Assembly (NCBI GenBank): GCA_034687125.1 | Contig: JAQGBZ010000257.1 | Span: 1 to 64,000, forward strand | Source of the DNA: Neelides folsomi | Lineage: Eukaryota > Arthropoda > Collembola > Neelipleona > Neelidae | DNA length: 64,000 nucleotides | Direction: 5' to 3' | Shown here: positions 34,741-47,700 of the stretch, piece by piece | Position numbering within the stretch: the first letter of the stretch is position 1 | Layout: every line of letters begins with the position of its first letter | Made by a program: the position numbers and the translations under genes | Notes under the pieces: generated by a model | Seen by the model: the letters and a program-made list of their open reading frames with translations, nothing else | The model's database searches: none | What the model was told of the DNA's origin: nothing

Positions 34741-37390
34741 TTAATACCAAGTACCTAACAGAAGGACTTGGCTCAATATATTTAATAAACAAAATTTAAA
34801 AATACCTTTTTTACTTATTATATCATATTACCTAATATAATATAGCTAAATATATCTAAATTCTCATTTGAATTTTAATATCAATGAACATTTATATTAA
34901 TTGATTTTTAGTGTTAGTGTAGTGAATGGTTTGAGATGGTTTGATTTTAAGATTAAGATTGTCTTAGCCCTCTTAATCATAAAAAATTGAGCATTGTGAG
35001 GATAGTAAGGAAGAATTAAGTTTATTAATGTTAGAATTTAAATAATTGGATGTTTTTGAGGGGGTAAAAAGCGGTTGGGAGAAATGGTCGTTTCCGCCGG
35101 TCAGCCAGGTCGAAAAACTCCCTAGTAAAAATATGTACCTAATATACCTTACATGATCTTATTTATGTGAATCTCCATTGCGAGTCATAAATCCTCTTTC
35201 CAAATTGGCTAACTTATTATGCATTTTCAATTCACGAGGTCCCATTACCATCTAAATGGTCAAACGCTGAAGCACAAGATGCATTTCCTCACAATTCTCT
35301 CCATATAACAAAGTTATCTTCAGGGTGAGGTTGTAGATCATGGAGAAAAATTTCTTTCTCTCCAACAACTTCCGAAACTGGATTCTATACACGAAAATTA
35401 CATTTCAATCCTCTTTCATTTCTCTCAAACTTCATAAATTTGAGTAATTAAAGTTACATAGTCATATTAAATGGTTACAGCTTTTGCACACAATCAGACG
35501 TTTTAACACTTTGTACACATTTTAATATGTACTGATATATTTGTTATATTGTTATACTCTACATACTTGTATCTATACAAATATGAACGTGTATAGGTAA
35601 TATAGTACAACTTACTCTATATATGTAAATACCTGTATATAGGTATGTATATAAAGAATTTTAAGAGTATGTCTACAAGTCAGATGTTAATTACTCGTTT
35701 ATTCACGACTCTCAAACTGTCAATGAGTGTCATCAGTACGAATAGAAAACTAAAGCCACCTAAATTAAAAAAAATTAATGCCAATAGGTCTTACTTTACT
35801 ATAAAATATATAATAAAGGATTTATATTTATAATTAAATATTTTAATTTTTTCGCCATTAAATTTTCGCCAATTTTACAATTGTCCATTTGGCAATAATT
35901 TCAGACCAATGTGGAGAATTGGATTAAAGATTTGTATTTGAGAGCTAACTGTTATTGAACTTTAGAAAAGTTCTACATTAATTTTTGAATTGATCAAATC
36001 AATCAAACTTCCAATTTGTTCCTAAAGATTTAAAATTTGGAGATATTTGACGAATCGACCCTAACTGTTGTTTAGCTCAGGTTTTTAGAACTCGCAATGA
36101 CCTGTTGTATAATAATTTGATGTGTCGTTTGAGTGGTTTGAGCGAGGGTCGTCTTTGTTCTTCCTTGTTGGCATTGTTGGTGATAATGGATGGATGGGTC
36201 TAATCGAAGAGGGCCGTTGAATTTTTAATGAATCCACCTCGGCGTGCCGACTGAGTCTCGGGAGCAATAAAAAGGAAGTACTCGGCCCGATGAGGTGATT
36301 AGATATTAGCGCATTTCTTGGACCAGTGGTGGGTCTCGAGCCGTAAAATCACTACCATTACTTCCACAAACGAAAGGGCCATTGGGAAGGTGTATACGCG
36401 GAATGAGGATTAGGGACGGTTGGTTGCCGCTAATCGACCCAACGATGACTCGCTCTCTCACCGCGATTCCCCGCCGCCGTGGAGTGTGGGAGGACGAAAG
36501 CCTCGAGCTTCTTCAAGACCCATGCAAGAGATAATCAAACCTCGTTTATTACTCTCAAATTTTATATACTCAAATGAAACCTTCAATAAACTTTCCCTTT
36601 TCCATCCATTCTTAAACTATCTATTTACACTCCTGGCCTTTTATTGAATAGCCCAATATGGCTAATGGTCCTCTTTTTTCACACTGGTAATTATTTTTAT
36701 TTGGAAAGAATTTCATGCTGGTTGCAGGTAGTTTCATGCTAAATAACTATGTTTGTTTATAATAGGGCTACATGGTATCTCGTACATAAGTATCGTGTAC
36801 AAATATGTATTTGCAAAGTATTCCTTTACCAATTGTACTTGAATATTTATAAAATTGTATTTTTACAACACAATAAATTTTATTGTTACACTTTTTATTT
36901 ATCACTGGCAAAATTGGCATAATTTTTGTTTGCACAAATCCATTAATTATTGTACAATGAAAATGAAAAAAATTAATTTTTCATCATGGCTCATATGAAA
37001 AAGTGAAGATAATTGTAGAAGTTGAAATGGACCTTTTTTCTGGGTTAAAAAATGTGAGGGATTTGGAACTGTTTAGAAATAATGGTTTTTTCCTTTTCTC
37101 GTGGCGCCATGCTCTCACGTTTTTATAGAATTCCATGGAAGACAAAAGGGATGTCCTCAGGTTTGAGGTTGACATCTGTTATATTGACAAGTAGCATTGA
37201 TTCTTATCTACACCATCAGCATTGCGTAACTCTTCCTTCCAATACCCTTTTCCCGAATCTACTTTACTTAAAAATTTTCTTTGGAAAGCTATATTGTGTT
37301 TTCATCTTATTGAACACTAATATTTCATTTAATTTACTATATAACGATAAGTCTCTACTTACAATGACAAAGGGCAGAAAATATTGAGCT
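34741..37390. other. Non-coding: AT-rich DNA with blocks at 35.0-35.4 and 36.1-36.55 kb
   Basis: No gene seen. The block 36,110-36,540 is CpG-rich for this window (CCCCGCCGCCGTGG near 36,470) and its frames do not resemble a protein. The flanks are AT-rich. Confidence 0.45.
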
Positions 37391-40290
37391 TTTAATATTC
37401 TTTCTTTACCTAATACAAATATTAATAATTACCTGTAGTACAGATAGGTAGGTCCTTGAATTTATGTCCCGAGTTTAACTATCAATGCAAAATAAATGGA
37501 ATTATAAAAACTTGACTTTCTAAAATAGATATTTTTATGTGTACGACTCGTGCATTATTTTAATTAAATAAACAACTATTTTATTTAATATAAAAGCAAA
37601 TAATATAGCTATTGTAATAAAGTGCATTACATTACATTTATGTAGTACAACATATGCCAATTTAGAAGATAATAATTCATACATTAAATAAGTATATTAT
37701 TATATAAAAAATAAAATATTAAAACATATATAATATTGTTTCTTTCTAATCATGGTCTTAGAATAAAATGTGATACTACTTGTCCACGCATACTTTCGCA
37801 AACATTTTGGTGAGTAGTTATTTAAGTAGTGCTTAAATGTACATACATACATATTACTGATGTACTCACAGTTTACATACATACACTCAACATACTTACA
37901 TGTACATACATATGTATGTAGGATACATATGTACACATTACCTGGATAAGAAATGGTTGTTACTGGTCGTACATGAACCTTTTTGGTACTTGAGTGAAGG
38001 ATATACCTAGTAAGCAAGTGAATGGATTGTATATATACATTATGTTGCATAGTTAAGAGATGAAAGGAGTTTTCATTGGTCGGAGTTCCTATCATTCATC
38101 TCATCATGATGATCATTTAAAGCAGAGGCTCCTTCAAATTAATTATTCCAAGACGGCTACTGGGAAGGAGATGCTTTCTCCGGAATCCTATCCCATTTAG
38201 ATTCACGACATCACATTATCTCCATCATGAAGATCGGAATGCCGATTCCTACCCTTTTCCCTCTCATTCAACATTTATGCCCAATGAGAGATTCTCTTTG
38301 TTTATGCTGCAATAAGAGTCATAAAGTAGTACCTTCAAATATTAAAATTTAATTACCTTAATCTAACACCAATTGTTCAATTATAGTATTCTACCTATGT
38401 AATCTATCATAAGTATATTTAGAGTACTTGTATGTACCTGTAAGTATGTAGAGTTAAGAATATTATTAAAGGTTTATAATTATAATAATCAAAATAATAA
38501 TTTTAATTTTGAAGGTTTCAATGTTCTCAAATTTTATTTTAAAAAATGTAAAATGTTTAATAAATACTACATACAGTTATATTACCCTTATTAACTTGTA
38601 TGAAGTTAAAAAGCATTTAATAGGGTTTTGTATTCTTTTAACTGACTGACTGAGTGAGATGTATCTTGTTTGACTTTTCTTTCTTCTAAGGATGAGTGGC
38701 GTAATTGTGGTTGTAAATTAGAATGTCGAAGAAGGTTGACGTTTGGGGGAGCAATAAACGAGGCAAAGGCTTATTAATTCTATAGGAGAGCGAATCTTAA
38801 GTTCCTCTCCCCACGTCTCATCGTCAACATGGATTTTAGACCATAAAGGAGACGTTTTTATTATTCAATCGGATTTGACTTGAGGAAGTATTGTCGATTG
38901 TTTTGTGGAGTGAAACTAACGGACTTTTGCGAGTCCCACGGTGAACATCCCTCGACCTTCATCCACGTGTTGACTCGAGGGGTGCAAAGGTGAGAGGAAG
39001 ATGGGAAATACCAATATGACATCTATACGAGTTTGAAAAAGGACAATCGTCTCGAGATCCTCAAAGGAGCCATAAAGTCATTAAACGTGGATTGTTAAAA
39101 GAAGAACCCCGTTTTCTTCTCCCGACCTACTCTCCAAATCTCAGGTCAAGAAATTGGAGGGAATTCCGCCTTGGAGAAACTTATGAGAAAACTCCTTTGA
39201 GACCTGAGAAAAGAAACCCGAGATAAGATTGGACAAAAGATTCTGTTTTCAGACTCCGTCCATGCCCGAGTATTGTGGAAGAAGGCGCCTGGAACGTCCG
39301 TGTCTTTTTACTTCCTCTGCATTTCAGACGCCTCAACACTTCACCTCCTTTCAAATTCATTTGACCCAAAATCGTCAACATGGATTATCTTACAAGGTCC
39401 GTAGATCCACGCTTCTCTTATTAAATCCCCCACTTGTTACCCAATACTCATCCATCTGTTACACTAAATCGTCGCAACTTTGGGGAAAAGATTATAGAAA
39501 AAGCTTTTAGCTGAAAGGAAAAAAATACTCATTTCCATATTTAACATTAACTAAAAGTTTTAGTTTTATTTAATTATTTTATACGATATATTTTGTATAC
39601 ATAGAGCACATATAAAGTACAATTTAACTAATTGTAAGTAGTTATATTGGGTATAATAATATTATGTTATACTTTACTCTTACACTATACTCGTACTATG
39701 TATTTTATGTATATTACTTATTGAAAGAATCTGTATGCATACATATTGTGCCTGGATATTTATTGAGAGGTAATAAACCATTGAGGGTTGTTTTCATACT
39801 TTTATATTGTGCATTTGCTTCCTTACTGGTCCAATGTCTTTTATTTGTTTAACATCTTCGTGAAGTCTCGTAAAACGTGGGCGCACTTTTGCATGTAATA
39901 ATGTTTATAAGAGTTTTAAACCATCTTCCTGCCCTCCTGACTTGTGTCAAGATATATCTGTAATCTGTATATACCTAGAATATAATTCCCCAGGATAATC
40001 TTTCAATATGAATCCATAGCTATCATTCACTGCATTACCTACATATCTAAATATATTTATTATATTACATGCATAGTATACTAAAAGTAGTCTATGTATT
40101 TACATTGTCTAGTATTACTTAAAGTTATACTGATTTGAAATGTAAGCACATGCTAATGTATGGGACTGTTTCTATTACTTGTACCATGAATACGAATGTA
40201 CAGAGTAATGGTGATGTGTGTGTGCTGAGTCGCTAATTGTGCCTGAATTGAATCACGAAGAGAATAAAACATTTTATTGAGTGGTCAATC
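37391..40290. other. Non-coding: TACATA-rich tract and block at 38.65-39.5 kb
   Basis: No gene seen. AT-rich over 37,390-37,840. A TACATA-rich tract follows at 37,839-37,935 (separate entry). A GC-richer block occupies about 38,650-39,500 with short frames on both strands only. AT-rich thereafter. Confidence 0.45.
37839..37935. repeat. TACATA-rich simple-sequence tract with an 18-bp perfect palindrome
   Basis: Repeated TACATACA phrases on both strands. TACATACATATGTATGTA at 37,903-37,920 is its own reverse complement. Similar short TATGTA/TACATA runs recur through the window's AT-rich DNA. Confidence 0.75.
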
Positions 40291-42026
40291 AAGACTCTCA
40301 GGTTAAAAGTAGTTCCCTCTCTTTCCTTCCCGAAACCTGCTCTCGGCTTTTCGACCAAGTGTCGTTTTCATTTATCTAATCCGCATATTCATAAAAGGTT
40401 CCACGAATTTTCAATTGGCTAACAATATTTATTATCCTCTCCTCTGGAGGCGAGTGAAGATTGAATGAAGAAGTTTCGGGAGTCGTTGTTGTGAAAGTGG
40501 AGCCTCCTTGTAAATCACCTTTCCGTCCCTTTCAATGAAATGAAGTAACGACCAGATGTTCGAGAGGACGAACACGACCATGTTTCCAGGGCCCCTTAAG
40601 CCGATTTCCAAATCCCCCATAAACAAGAACCATTGTAAATCCACTTTGACGATGTCAGAGGACTCAAATGCACAGTGGCAGCGAAAAGGTCCAACTACCT
40701 TCCTCATTTAGAAATATTTCTTAAAAACTCCTCGCTAACAAATATTTCTACCCCAATTGTCGAAATTCTTTTTCCTCCCCTTCTTTAACCCATGAATTAA
40801 GATAATTTTAGTAAATAAACATGGAAAACTAAACATGTGAAACGAGTTATGAATTTAACAATGAGTAAAAGATGAGTTGCCATTTGGTATTTTTCATAAT
40901 ATTTTAATATTGCAATTGGCAGTTCTCGTGAAATTGAAACGATGTGAAATAAAATGCGTGGGAAATTTTGGAAATTTAAAAAAGATATTCAATCTTGTTT
41001 TTATATACTGAATGTGTAGTACATTTGTGAATTCAACAAAAGTGTTCATCATTGGTCATGACAAATATGATAAGTTTATATACGTAGACAATACGCAATT
41101 AACTTTTAATAAGTATTATTATATACTTAATAAATACATAGAGTAATACTTAAAAATAATAATGATAAGGATACCAAGTACTGTAGAAATAAAAGTAACG
41201 ACAAATAATCATATATTATATTATAAATAGTGAATGTATATTTTACATTGGAGGGTTGTAATTCGAACATGGTTTTGTATATCCTATCAATGTATATAAC
41301 AATATAAATGTATTTATTGTGTGTATTTACAGAGTTAACTGGCACTCAGGTTTCACATATCCTCCGAATCCTCACGGAGAGACGACGAAGGTGTCGGAGG
41401 AGAGCAAACACACGCCTTCTCTCTTTGCACAATCCGATTCAATAATAATACTCTCTATTTACAATCCAACAAATATGCGGTCCGGAGCAGAGAGCAAACA
41501 TTGTCTCTCGACGCCCGGGTCGTTGGGGAGGTAAACAAGAAAGAATATATGTTTTTTACACACAATAGGGTAATGAAACACATTGAAGATGGTCAAAACA
41601 CTCCGTTGGGACAATGACGAGAAAAGGCCACAATTAGTAATTCCTACTTCAAACACACTCTCATGACTTTAAATGAACTTTCAATGATCTAATTATTAAT
41701 GAAATTAATTTGGAAACAAGCTCTACCTGGACCCATTTGTTTTTAAATAAAAAATGTACTATCGGAAAACGATTTTGTTCTTTTTAGCAGATTTTAGCCC
41801 ACTATTAAACAATTCAAATATGGGATGAAATTAAACTTGCAATTAAATTATATTTTCAATTTCAACTGGTTAAGGAAATGAGTCAGAGAGTGAGTGAGAA
41901 TGGGAAACTCTAAAAGTGCTTCCACTGTTTGAACAAACATAAGAAAAAAGGTATAAGTAAACGAAGGTAGATCACATGGATTTGACAAGACTTTTGCAGG
42001 AGCAACGGCGAATTAAAAAGTCGTTC
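40291..42026. other. 3' flank of four-jointed
   Basis: Contains the four-jointed 3' UTR and beyond, with GC-richer patches at 40,290-40,760 and 41,330-41,660 but no separate gene seen. The closest AATAAA on the minus strand is at 41,318-41,313, about 0.7 kb past the stop codon, and could end the transcript. The Su(H)-type sequence CGTGGGAA at 40,957-40,964 is one match of a kind expected by chance in a window this size. Confidence 0.45.
41313..41318 (-). terminator. Possible poly(A) signal AATAAA for four-jointed
   Basis: Canonical hexamer on the minus strand, the first after the stop codon at 42,027. The assignment is positional only. Confidence 0.35.
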
Positions 42027-43541
42027 CTACGTTGAGTTGTATAAGCTCTCGCACTTTGTAATTTGATCGTAAACTCTATCGATCCTCTTGTTGAGGATCT
42101 TAATCGACTTGTCGGGGATCATTGGGAGAAAGTCAAGGAAGTTTGCCTCGCCCTTGCTGAACATCTTCTTCAGCAGCTTCCCAACATTTTTGTCCCTGTG
42201 GAGTGCTTTGATAGCATTGGCGGTGTCTCGTCGGAAGACGCAAAGAGAGTCGAGCATCATTCTATGATATGTCTCATACTTCTCCAGCAGTCTGTAGCCG
42301 TGCAAGAGGCCGCTTTCGTTGTCGAGAAAGACCAGGAGGCCGGTGGCAGGGTCTTTGGCGAGGTTGTGGGCCGGCGCTTCCATCATTGAAGGGTTCCACT
42401 GGAGATTGTACAAGTTATTGACCATTCGGTCCAAGTTGGCCGTGAGGTAGTCGAAAAGGATGAGGTCTGACCACTGGGCCAGCTCTTTTCCGTCCATCAC
42501 AACGGAGCTGGAGGAGAGGAGAAGGTCCACGGGGTGGAGTCGGCGGGAGGAATCTCGGAGCGGGGCGGGGATGTGGGCGGGGGTCAAGTTGGGCACAAAC
42601 TGGGTGAGGACGACGGGCTTCTGTTCTGCCCATTGGGCCAAATTGAGCTCCTGCTTCACTCCTGACCATTTCTTGTCCTGGGGTTGGATGAGGCCGAGGG
42701 CGGAAGGCACGAGGTTCCTCAGACCCAACACTTGACCGAGATAGAAGCTGAAGATTTCCCCTTGGATCTGGTCAAAGTTTTGCCGGTAGCGACAGCAAGC
42801 CCGCGTTCCGTTTTCGAACGTGAGCAACCGATTTTGCATGCGGCCACAGCCCTCTTCGACCTGGGTCACGCCGGCCGAGGATACGAATCTTCTCCATGAC
42901 GCCACTTCCTCTTCTGTAAAGCCTTTGGGGAGTTGGGCCTCGACACGGCGAGACCAGTAAATGCCGTCGACGAGTTCGCTCGAACTTTCCCCCACCTTCC
43001 GCTTCTTGAGAGGTTTGATGGGGAACTCGGCGGCGGGAATCTCCTGCTGCACTGGGTGGAGGGACAAAATCCGCGAGTCAGGGGACACAAAATGAACATT
43101 TGGACTCGGCCTTCGGAACATGGGGTAGAGGGGCGTGGGGGGTCTGTCGGCACTCAGCGCTTCGATCTGAGCGAACTCGGGGAACCGACTTGACACGTCC
43201 CCAAGATTAGCGTTCGGTGTGGAATTGATCACAGATAGAGGCTCGGCCGTGGAGGGTGGCAGTCCCGGATCTCCCGGGTGAATGAAGAGAGGAATGAGAA
43301 GGCCGATGCCGATGCCGATGGTGAACGCGAGGGTGGCAGTGAGGAAACAGAGGCCTTTTAACGACCTTGCCGATCTCACGGAGAATTGGGGGCTGGCGAA
43401 GCAGCGGGTTCCGCCTAAGCGGCTATGTCGTTCAGAGTCCTGGAGAAAACTCTCCATGGCCGTCCCACAATGGAAACAGGAACAGAGATCCATTTTCCAC
43501 CTCAACAGTTTTTTCTCAAGTTTCTTCCAAGTTTTCCGCAT
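42027..43541 (-). CDS. fj: Four-jointed, Golgi kinase for Fat/Dachsous cadherin domains (intronless)
   Basis: Four-jointed phosphorylates Ser/Thr in extracellular cadherin repeats of Fat and Dachsous in the Golgi, tuning planar polarity and Hippo signalling. The single exon encodes 504 aa from the first in-frame ATG (43,541, purine at -3); fly Fj and human FJX1 are also single-exon. An upstream open stretch to 43,601 has only a GTG and is not used here. The order is: basic cytosolic tail (residues 1-62, with CSCFHC at 20-25), one membrane anchor (about 63-87, LCFLTATLAFTIGIGIGLLI), a variable Pro/Ser-rich stem, then the kinase-like domain. Family blocks are GIYWSRRVEAQLPKGF (193-208), CGRMQNR (232-238), QIQGEIFSFYLG (258-269), LILFDYLTANLDR (360-372), LYNLQWNP (377-384) and FLDNESGLLHGYR (405-417). 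The last block holds the DNE motif (407-409) needed for activity in fly Fj. Cysteines at 232, 249/250, 434 and 497 and sequons at 106, 244 and 318 fit a lumenal domain. This is the most GC-rich stretch of the window. Confidence 0.96.
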   Translation of the reverse strand: MRKTWKKLEKKLLRWKMDLCSCFHCGTAMESFLQDSERHSRLGGTRCFASPQFSVRSARSLKGLCFLTATLAFTIGIGIGLLIPLFIHPGDPGLPPSTAEPLSVINSTPNANLGDVSSRFPEFAQIEALSADRPPTPLYPMFRRPSPNVHFVSPDSRILSLHPVQQEIPAAEFPIKPLKKRKVGESSSELVDGIYWSRRVEAQLPKGFTEEEVASWRRFVSSAGVTQVEEGCGRMQNRLLTFENGTRACCRYRQNFDQIQGEIFSFYLGQVLGLRNLVPSALGLIQPQDKKWSGVKQELNLAQWAEQKPVVLTQFVPNLTPAHIPAPLRDSSRRLHPVDLLLSSSSVVMDGKELAQWSDLILFDYLTANLDRMVNNLYNLQWNPSMMEAPAHNLAKDPATGLLVFLDNESGLLHGYRLLEKYETYHRMMLDSLCVFRRDTANAIKALHRDKNVGKLLKKMFSKGEANFLDFLPMIPDKSIKILNKRIDRVYDQITKCESLYNST

Positions 43542-44760
43542 CTCCCGGCTCAACACTTTTTCCGCCCATTTCGGGTCACTCCGATTGGATTGGACAGTCA
43601 CTGACTCACTTTCAAGTCCTCACCATATTTCACATGTTGAGCACAACCACTTGTTGATAATTTAAAATTCAAACTTCAATTCTCCAACAAAATTCTGCCT
43701 GAAATGGAATCAAGGAAATTCAAAAATTTAGATAAATTCTTCAATTTTAATTAACTATGGTACAAATGTAAAATGATTTTCAATTTGTGGAATTAAGAAA
43801 AATGGTTAAAATCTGTAATTGGGTTTTAAAGCGATAATGAAGGAAAGGAATTCAATTAATTAAATAAATGAAGGGGATAGTTAAACGAAGGAAAGGGTGA
43901 GCGAATGTATAATATTTAAATATAGTGATGAATCAAAACGAGTGTTGAAACTCACGATGAATGGTTGGAGCGGAGAGTTGAGTTGGTGGACGTGTGTGGG
44001 TTGGAGTATTTGGAAAACTGAGGGTTGTTTCGGGAGCGATGAAGTACTTGTACACGAGGGTCGGAGGAACTCACCCGAGGCTCATCTCTCGGGGCTAAAT
44101 ATCTCTTAGGGGGATGTTCCAGGGCGTGGGGTTAAGCATTCAATCGCCTCCTCGTTGAGGAACTTTCCTCGAGGGTGAGATTACCACGTTGCCATGCTCT
44201 TGGACGGAGGTTCCGAACACTCCGCTCCCGTTCACCCGGCGGAATTACTAATGGAGGCCACGGGTCAAATACTTCCTTTTTACTACTCTCAAAAAGAACC
44301 AACTCCTATTTATGACTCCACTTGACCCACACAAATTGAATGTATGTACAAGTATGTTCTCCTCGCCCTCTTCACCTCTTGCGGTAAATCTTTGACTCAC
44401 TCGAGTTCATTTTTCATCACACGTTCGTCTCAGAGATCTTCAGAGGAGATTCATCATCTGCAATGAGAAAAAAGGGTTTAACAAACATTAAATGTGTTAA
44501 TGTGGGATTATGAATGCACATTTGACCTCCATGCGCTAAACATTTCTTCCCACTAACATTTCCTCCTCGCCCTTATAACCAATGGCAAAAAATATAAAAA
44601 GCGGATTTGTGAAATGCTGTTAAAAATGGAACTGGAAAGCAGAGTGGAATTTGAATTGCCGTTAACATCAAATACTTTTATATCCCATCGAAGAGGAAAT
44701 TCCTCCATTAACTTTTCCATTACGCCACCTTTCAAGAGGGCCGCTGTTTAAATGTGTTTA
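43542..44760. promoter_or_regulatory. four-jointed 5' flank / promoter region
   Basis: Must include the four-jointed 5' UTR and promoter. An in-frame TGA on the minus strand lies 18 bp beyond 43,601, so the coding region cannot extend further. AT-rich over 43,660-43,880, then a CpG-containing block at 43,890-44,440. No TATA-like element can be singled out. Confidence 0.45.
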
Positions 44761-47700
44761 TAATATATATAAGGATGTTTGACTGTTTATGACAAGTCGG
44801 AGCGTTTTGATTCATTACATGGGCTTTAGTTATTTGGGGCCTTCTGAGGGAAGCGGAAGACTAATGGAGCTTTAACAGCTTTTGAATTTTCATATGAAGA
44901 ATTTATGAATCTTTGGCGAGGATATTCCGGAAAGGTTGTCAACCTAGCGGAACTTGACATGCAAGGGAGGTGAAGGGTCCATGTCAATCTCTACGTTGTA
45001 AACATGGGGGAGATAGTCATCGAGGGACTTCTCACATACCCACCCAAGACCCTTGCGGAAAGAAGAGTCAAAAGGCAATTGGAAATATGGGTGAGTTAGT
45101 TCGACTTCTTTACTCCTCATTGGATCCTAAAGGTTTTTGGAAGGGGGGATTTGAGGATTATGAGCCCGTTTGCCACCCAGTCGGCCGACATGTCACCTCG
45201 AAAATGATCGAGGAGATTCGAGTCCTGATAGTGAGTGATTAGAGGATTAGAAATGGAATTCTCTGAGAAACCCCTCATATCCATTTATCCTCGAGAGTGA
45301 AGGGTCCCATTGTGGAAAAAAGGGAACGGGGGACAAAAGAAGCCCTTTGAATTCCCGAACCCTCACCGGCCTAAATTGAGGAACAATACCATGTTCCAAA
45401 TTCCGATACGACCCACCCGACCCTCAGTTTCCTCTCCCACCTCCGCCGACTTGGAGTGAGAAAAGTGTGTTCGGTTAGTTAAATTTACGAATATTAGTAT
45501 AAATACTCCCAGGATGTATGAACTAAATGGACAATAGGTATATGAATGAAAGTCTTTGCCTCTTTGCGCTTCATTCCGAAATTTATTTAAAGATTCTTTC
45601 CAGTTTCCCAACCCTTTACAATTCCCTTCCAGACTTTCCAACAAATTATCTTTGTAAGAAATCTTTTTATATTCCTTAATCAATAATAATTCCTTTCTCA
45701 ATCATTGCTTTTCAATACGTGAGGGTTTTTCAAAGTTGGTTCGTAGGTTTTCATCCCTTGACTCCTTCAATAGGAGACTTGTGATAGGAAATGAAGTGAT
45801 ATAATGTCGGATGGTCATTATTCGTTGAAGGAATTCATCACACACGTGCTTTCACCATCTCAATCCACCCGAAAAATAGGTGTATAGAAGTATTGGAGAA
45901 TTGAAAACCGTCGTCTCATCAGCCCTCGAAGGGACAAGGAGTGCAATAACAATGAAAATTCTTCCTTACAATTCTATTATCAATTCAAGTGATAATTCCC
46001 TTTAACACTTCCCCGGCCACCACGCTCATTTCACCATCAATTAGACAAAAGATCCGATTCCGAGCCTTCAATTACCTCTCAAGTCCATATCAACTCCTTT
46101 CAATTTCAATTCTCTCTCCTCTCAATACTTTACATGATAGCTAATAGAATCTTTTAAATTCCATTAACGACAATTCTTATCTTGTACCATTTTAATAATA
46201 TATCCCTTTTCTTGGCATATTATTTAAAAATTGTTGTGCAATCTTGAGCCATAATTTAATTAATGGAAAAACAAACATAAAGTATCAGTACTAGATTAGC
46301 TCCCTTTGATAAAAATGAATGTTAATTTTATGCTAATACTATTGTTTTTGTATTTATAGTATATAAATGTATATATCATGTTAATTATTAACATTTTTAT
46401 TCGATCACGTTTAATTATTTTAATTGTCAACGCGTTTTGTGAGCTTTAAAAGGAGAGACGCGGATATTTATATTGAGTGAAAGAAATGAAACGAGGCCGG
46501 TGGGATGAGAACAAATTTTTCCAAGAGGTTTTATATATGCAAAGTGAAAAAAGTGGCGTAACGAGATTCATATAACAAAATGCCCTTTGTGCTCCTCGAG
46601 ATTCATGGAGTATGGAAGGAGAATGAAGAATGTCCAGGTTGTCCTCCCCAGCACCCACACCATCGGCGATGAGGCGGGAGAAGCGGCCTCAACCATAAAA
46701 CTACAGAAGGGCATTCTGTACAACGTCGAGTTCCAGTTCTCATCACGGAGAGGAAATATAAATCCACAATGTCCAAATTGACATAATGAGTCTCCTCTCG
46801 ACAATGAACTCTTACCATTAACAATGTAACCATCTTTCGCCTCTTACAATCCCATATATGTAAATTCCCTGCTCCTCTTATAGTTATGTACACGTATTAG
46901 TCCATGTTCAAAAAAGTTTGTAGGATGTGCAGCGGATCTTTATCGTGTGCTATATAAATATACGTATATTTATCTGTATAACATATTATATAAATTTACA
47001 AATATTCATTATAAGCATATCGACACATAAGTATCCACGTTACATGCCCACTACTATTTATATTTACTGAACTAATGTAATATTAGTAGATTATTCATAC
47101 AGATATATACGAGTAACTATGCGTTTAAGTATTATATGTAACTGGAAATGTGTGCATGTATGGATGCACTTATGAGATGAATAGGTAAGTATTTACATAC
47201 AGGATGTTTTTATATCATAATATTATTTGTGTAAGTTGAATCTAAAAACTAATGGAAGTGGCTTATATTGAAGGCACAATGCTCTATATAAAAAATATTT
47301 TGTGGACTATATACCTTAACAGTGAATAATATATAGGTATACATTGTATCTGTAATATACTGTAGATTTCCTCGTTGTATTCCAACCATGGTTTTTTTAT
47401 AATTCCTCTAAGGGTTTCTTGACAAGAAAAACTGACGTTGTTTGGATTCATGTGAAAGTGGATGAGAGATGAGATGAAGGTGTATCCAAACTCCCTCCCT
47501 CACCCGACATCAAATTATAAATCCATTTTTAAAGGAGAAACTTCATTAATATCCGCAGAAATTAGGAGCGACTCTTCACCCGCCTCTTCCTTTCATTACT
47601 TCCCTTCTTCAAAGGACCACCATGTCAAATGGCAACGAAGATAAATCGAAGGGTCTTCCTTTCAAAAAAGAGAACCTCATTCACTCAAAAGTCTTCTTCT

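Noticed and set aside
40957-40964. Su(H)/CSL consensus CGTGGGAA near four-jointed, and another match at 29,027-29,034 (minus)
   Set aside because: Two 8-mer matches are about what chance predicts for both strands of 64 kb, so they are not evidence of Notch control.
43542-43601. Extending four-jointed upstream by 20 codons to 43,601
   Set aside because: The codon at 43,601 is GTG, not ATG, and eukaryotic initiation there is unlikely. The first in-frame ATG is at 43,541 with a purine at -3.
42060-43660. Several plus-strand and out-of-frame open stretches across four-jointed
   Set aside because: They are antisense or shifted shadows of the GC-rich four-jointed coding exon, whose protein is unambiguous.
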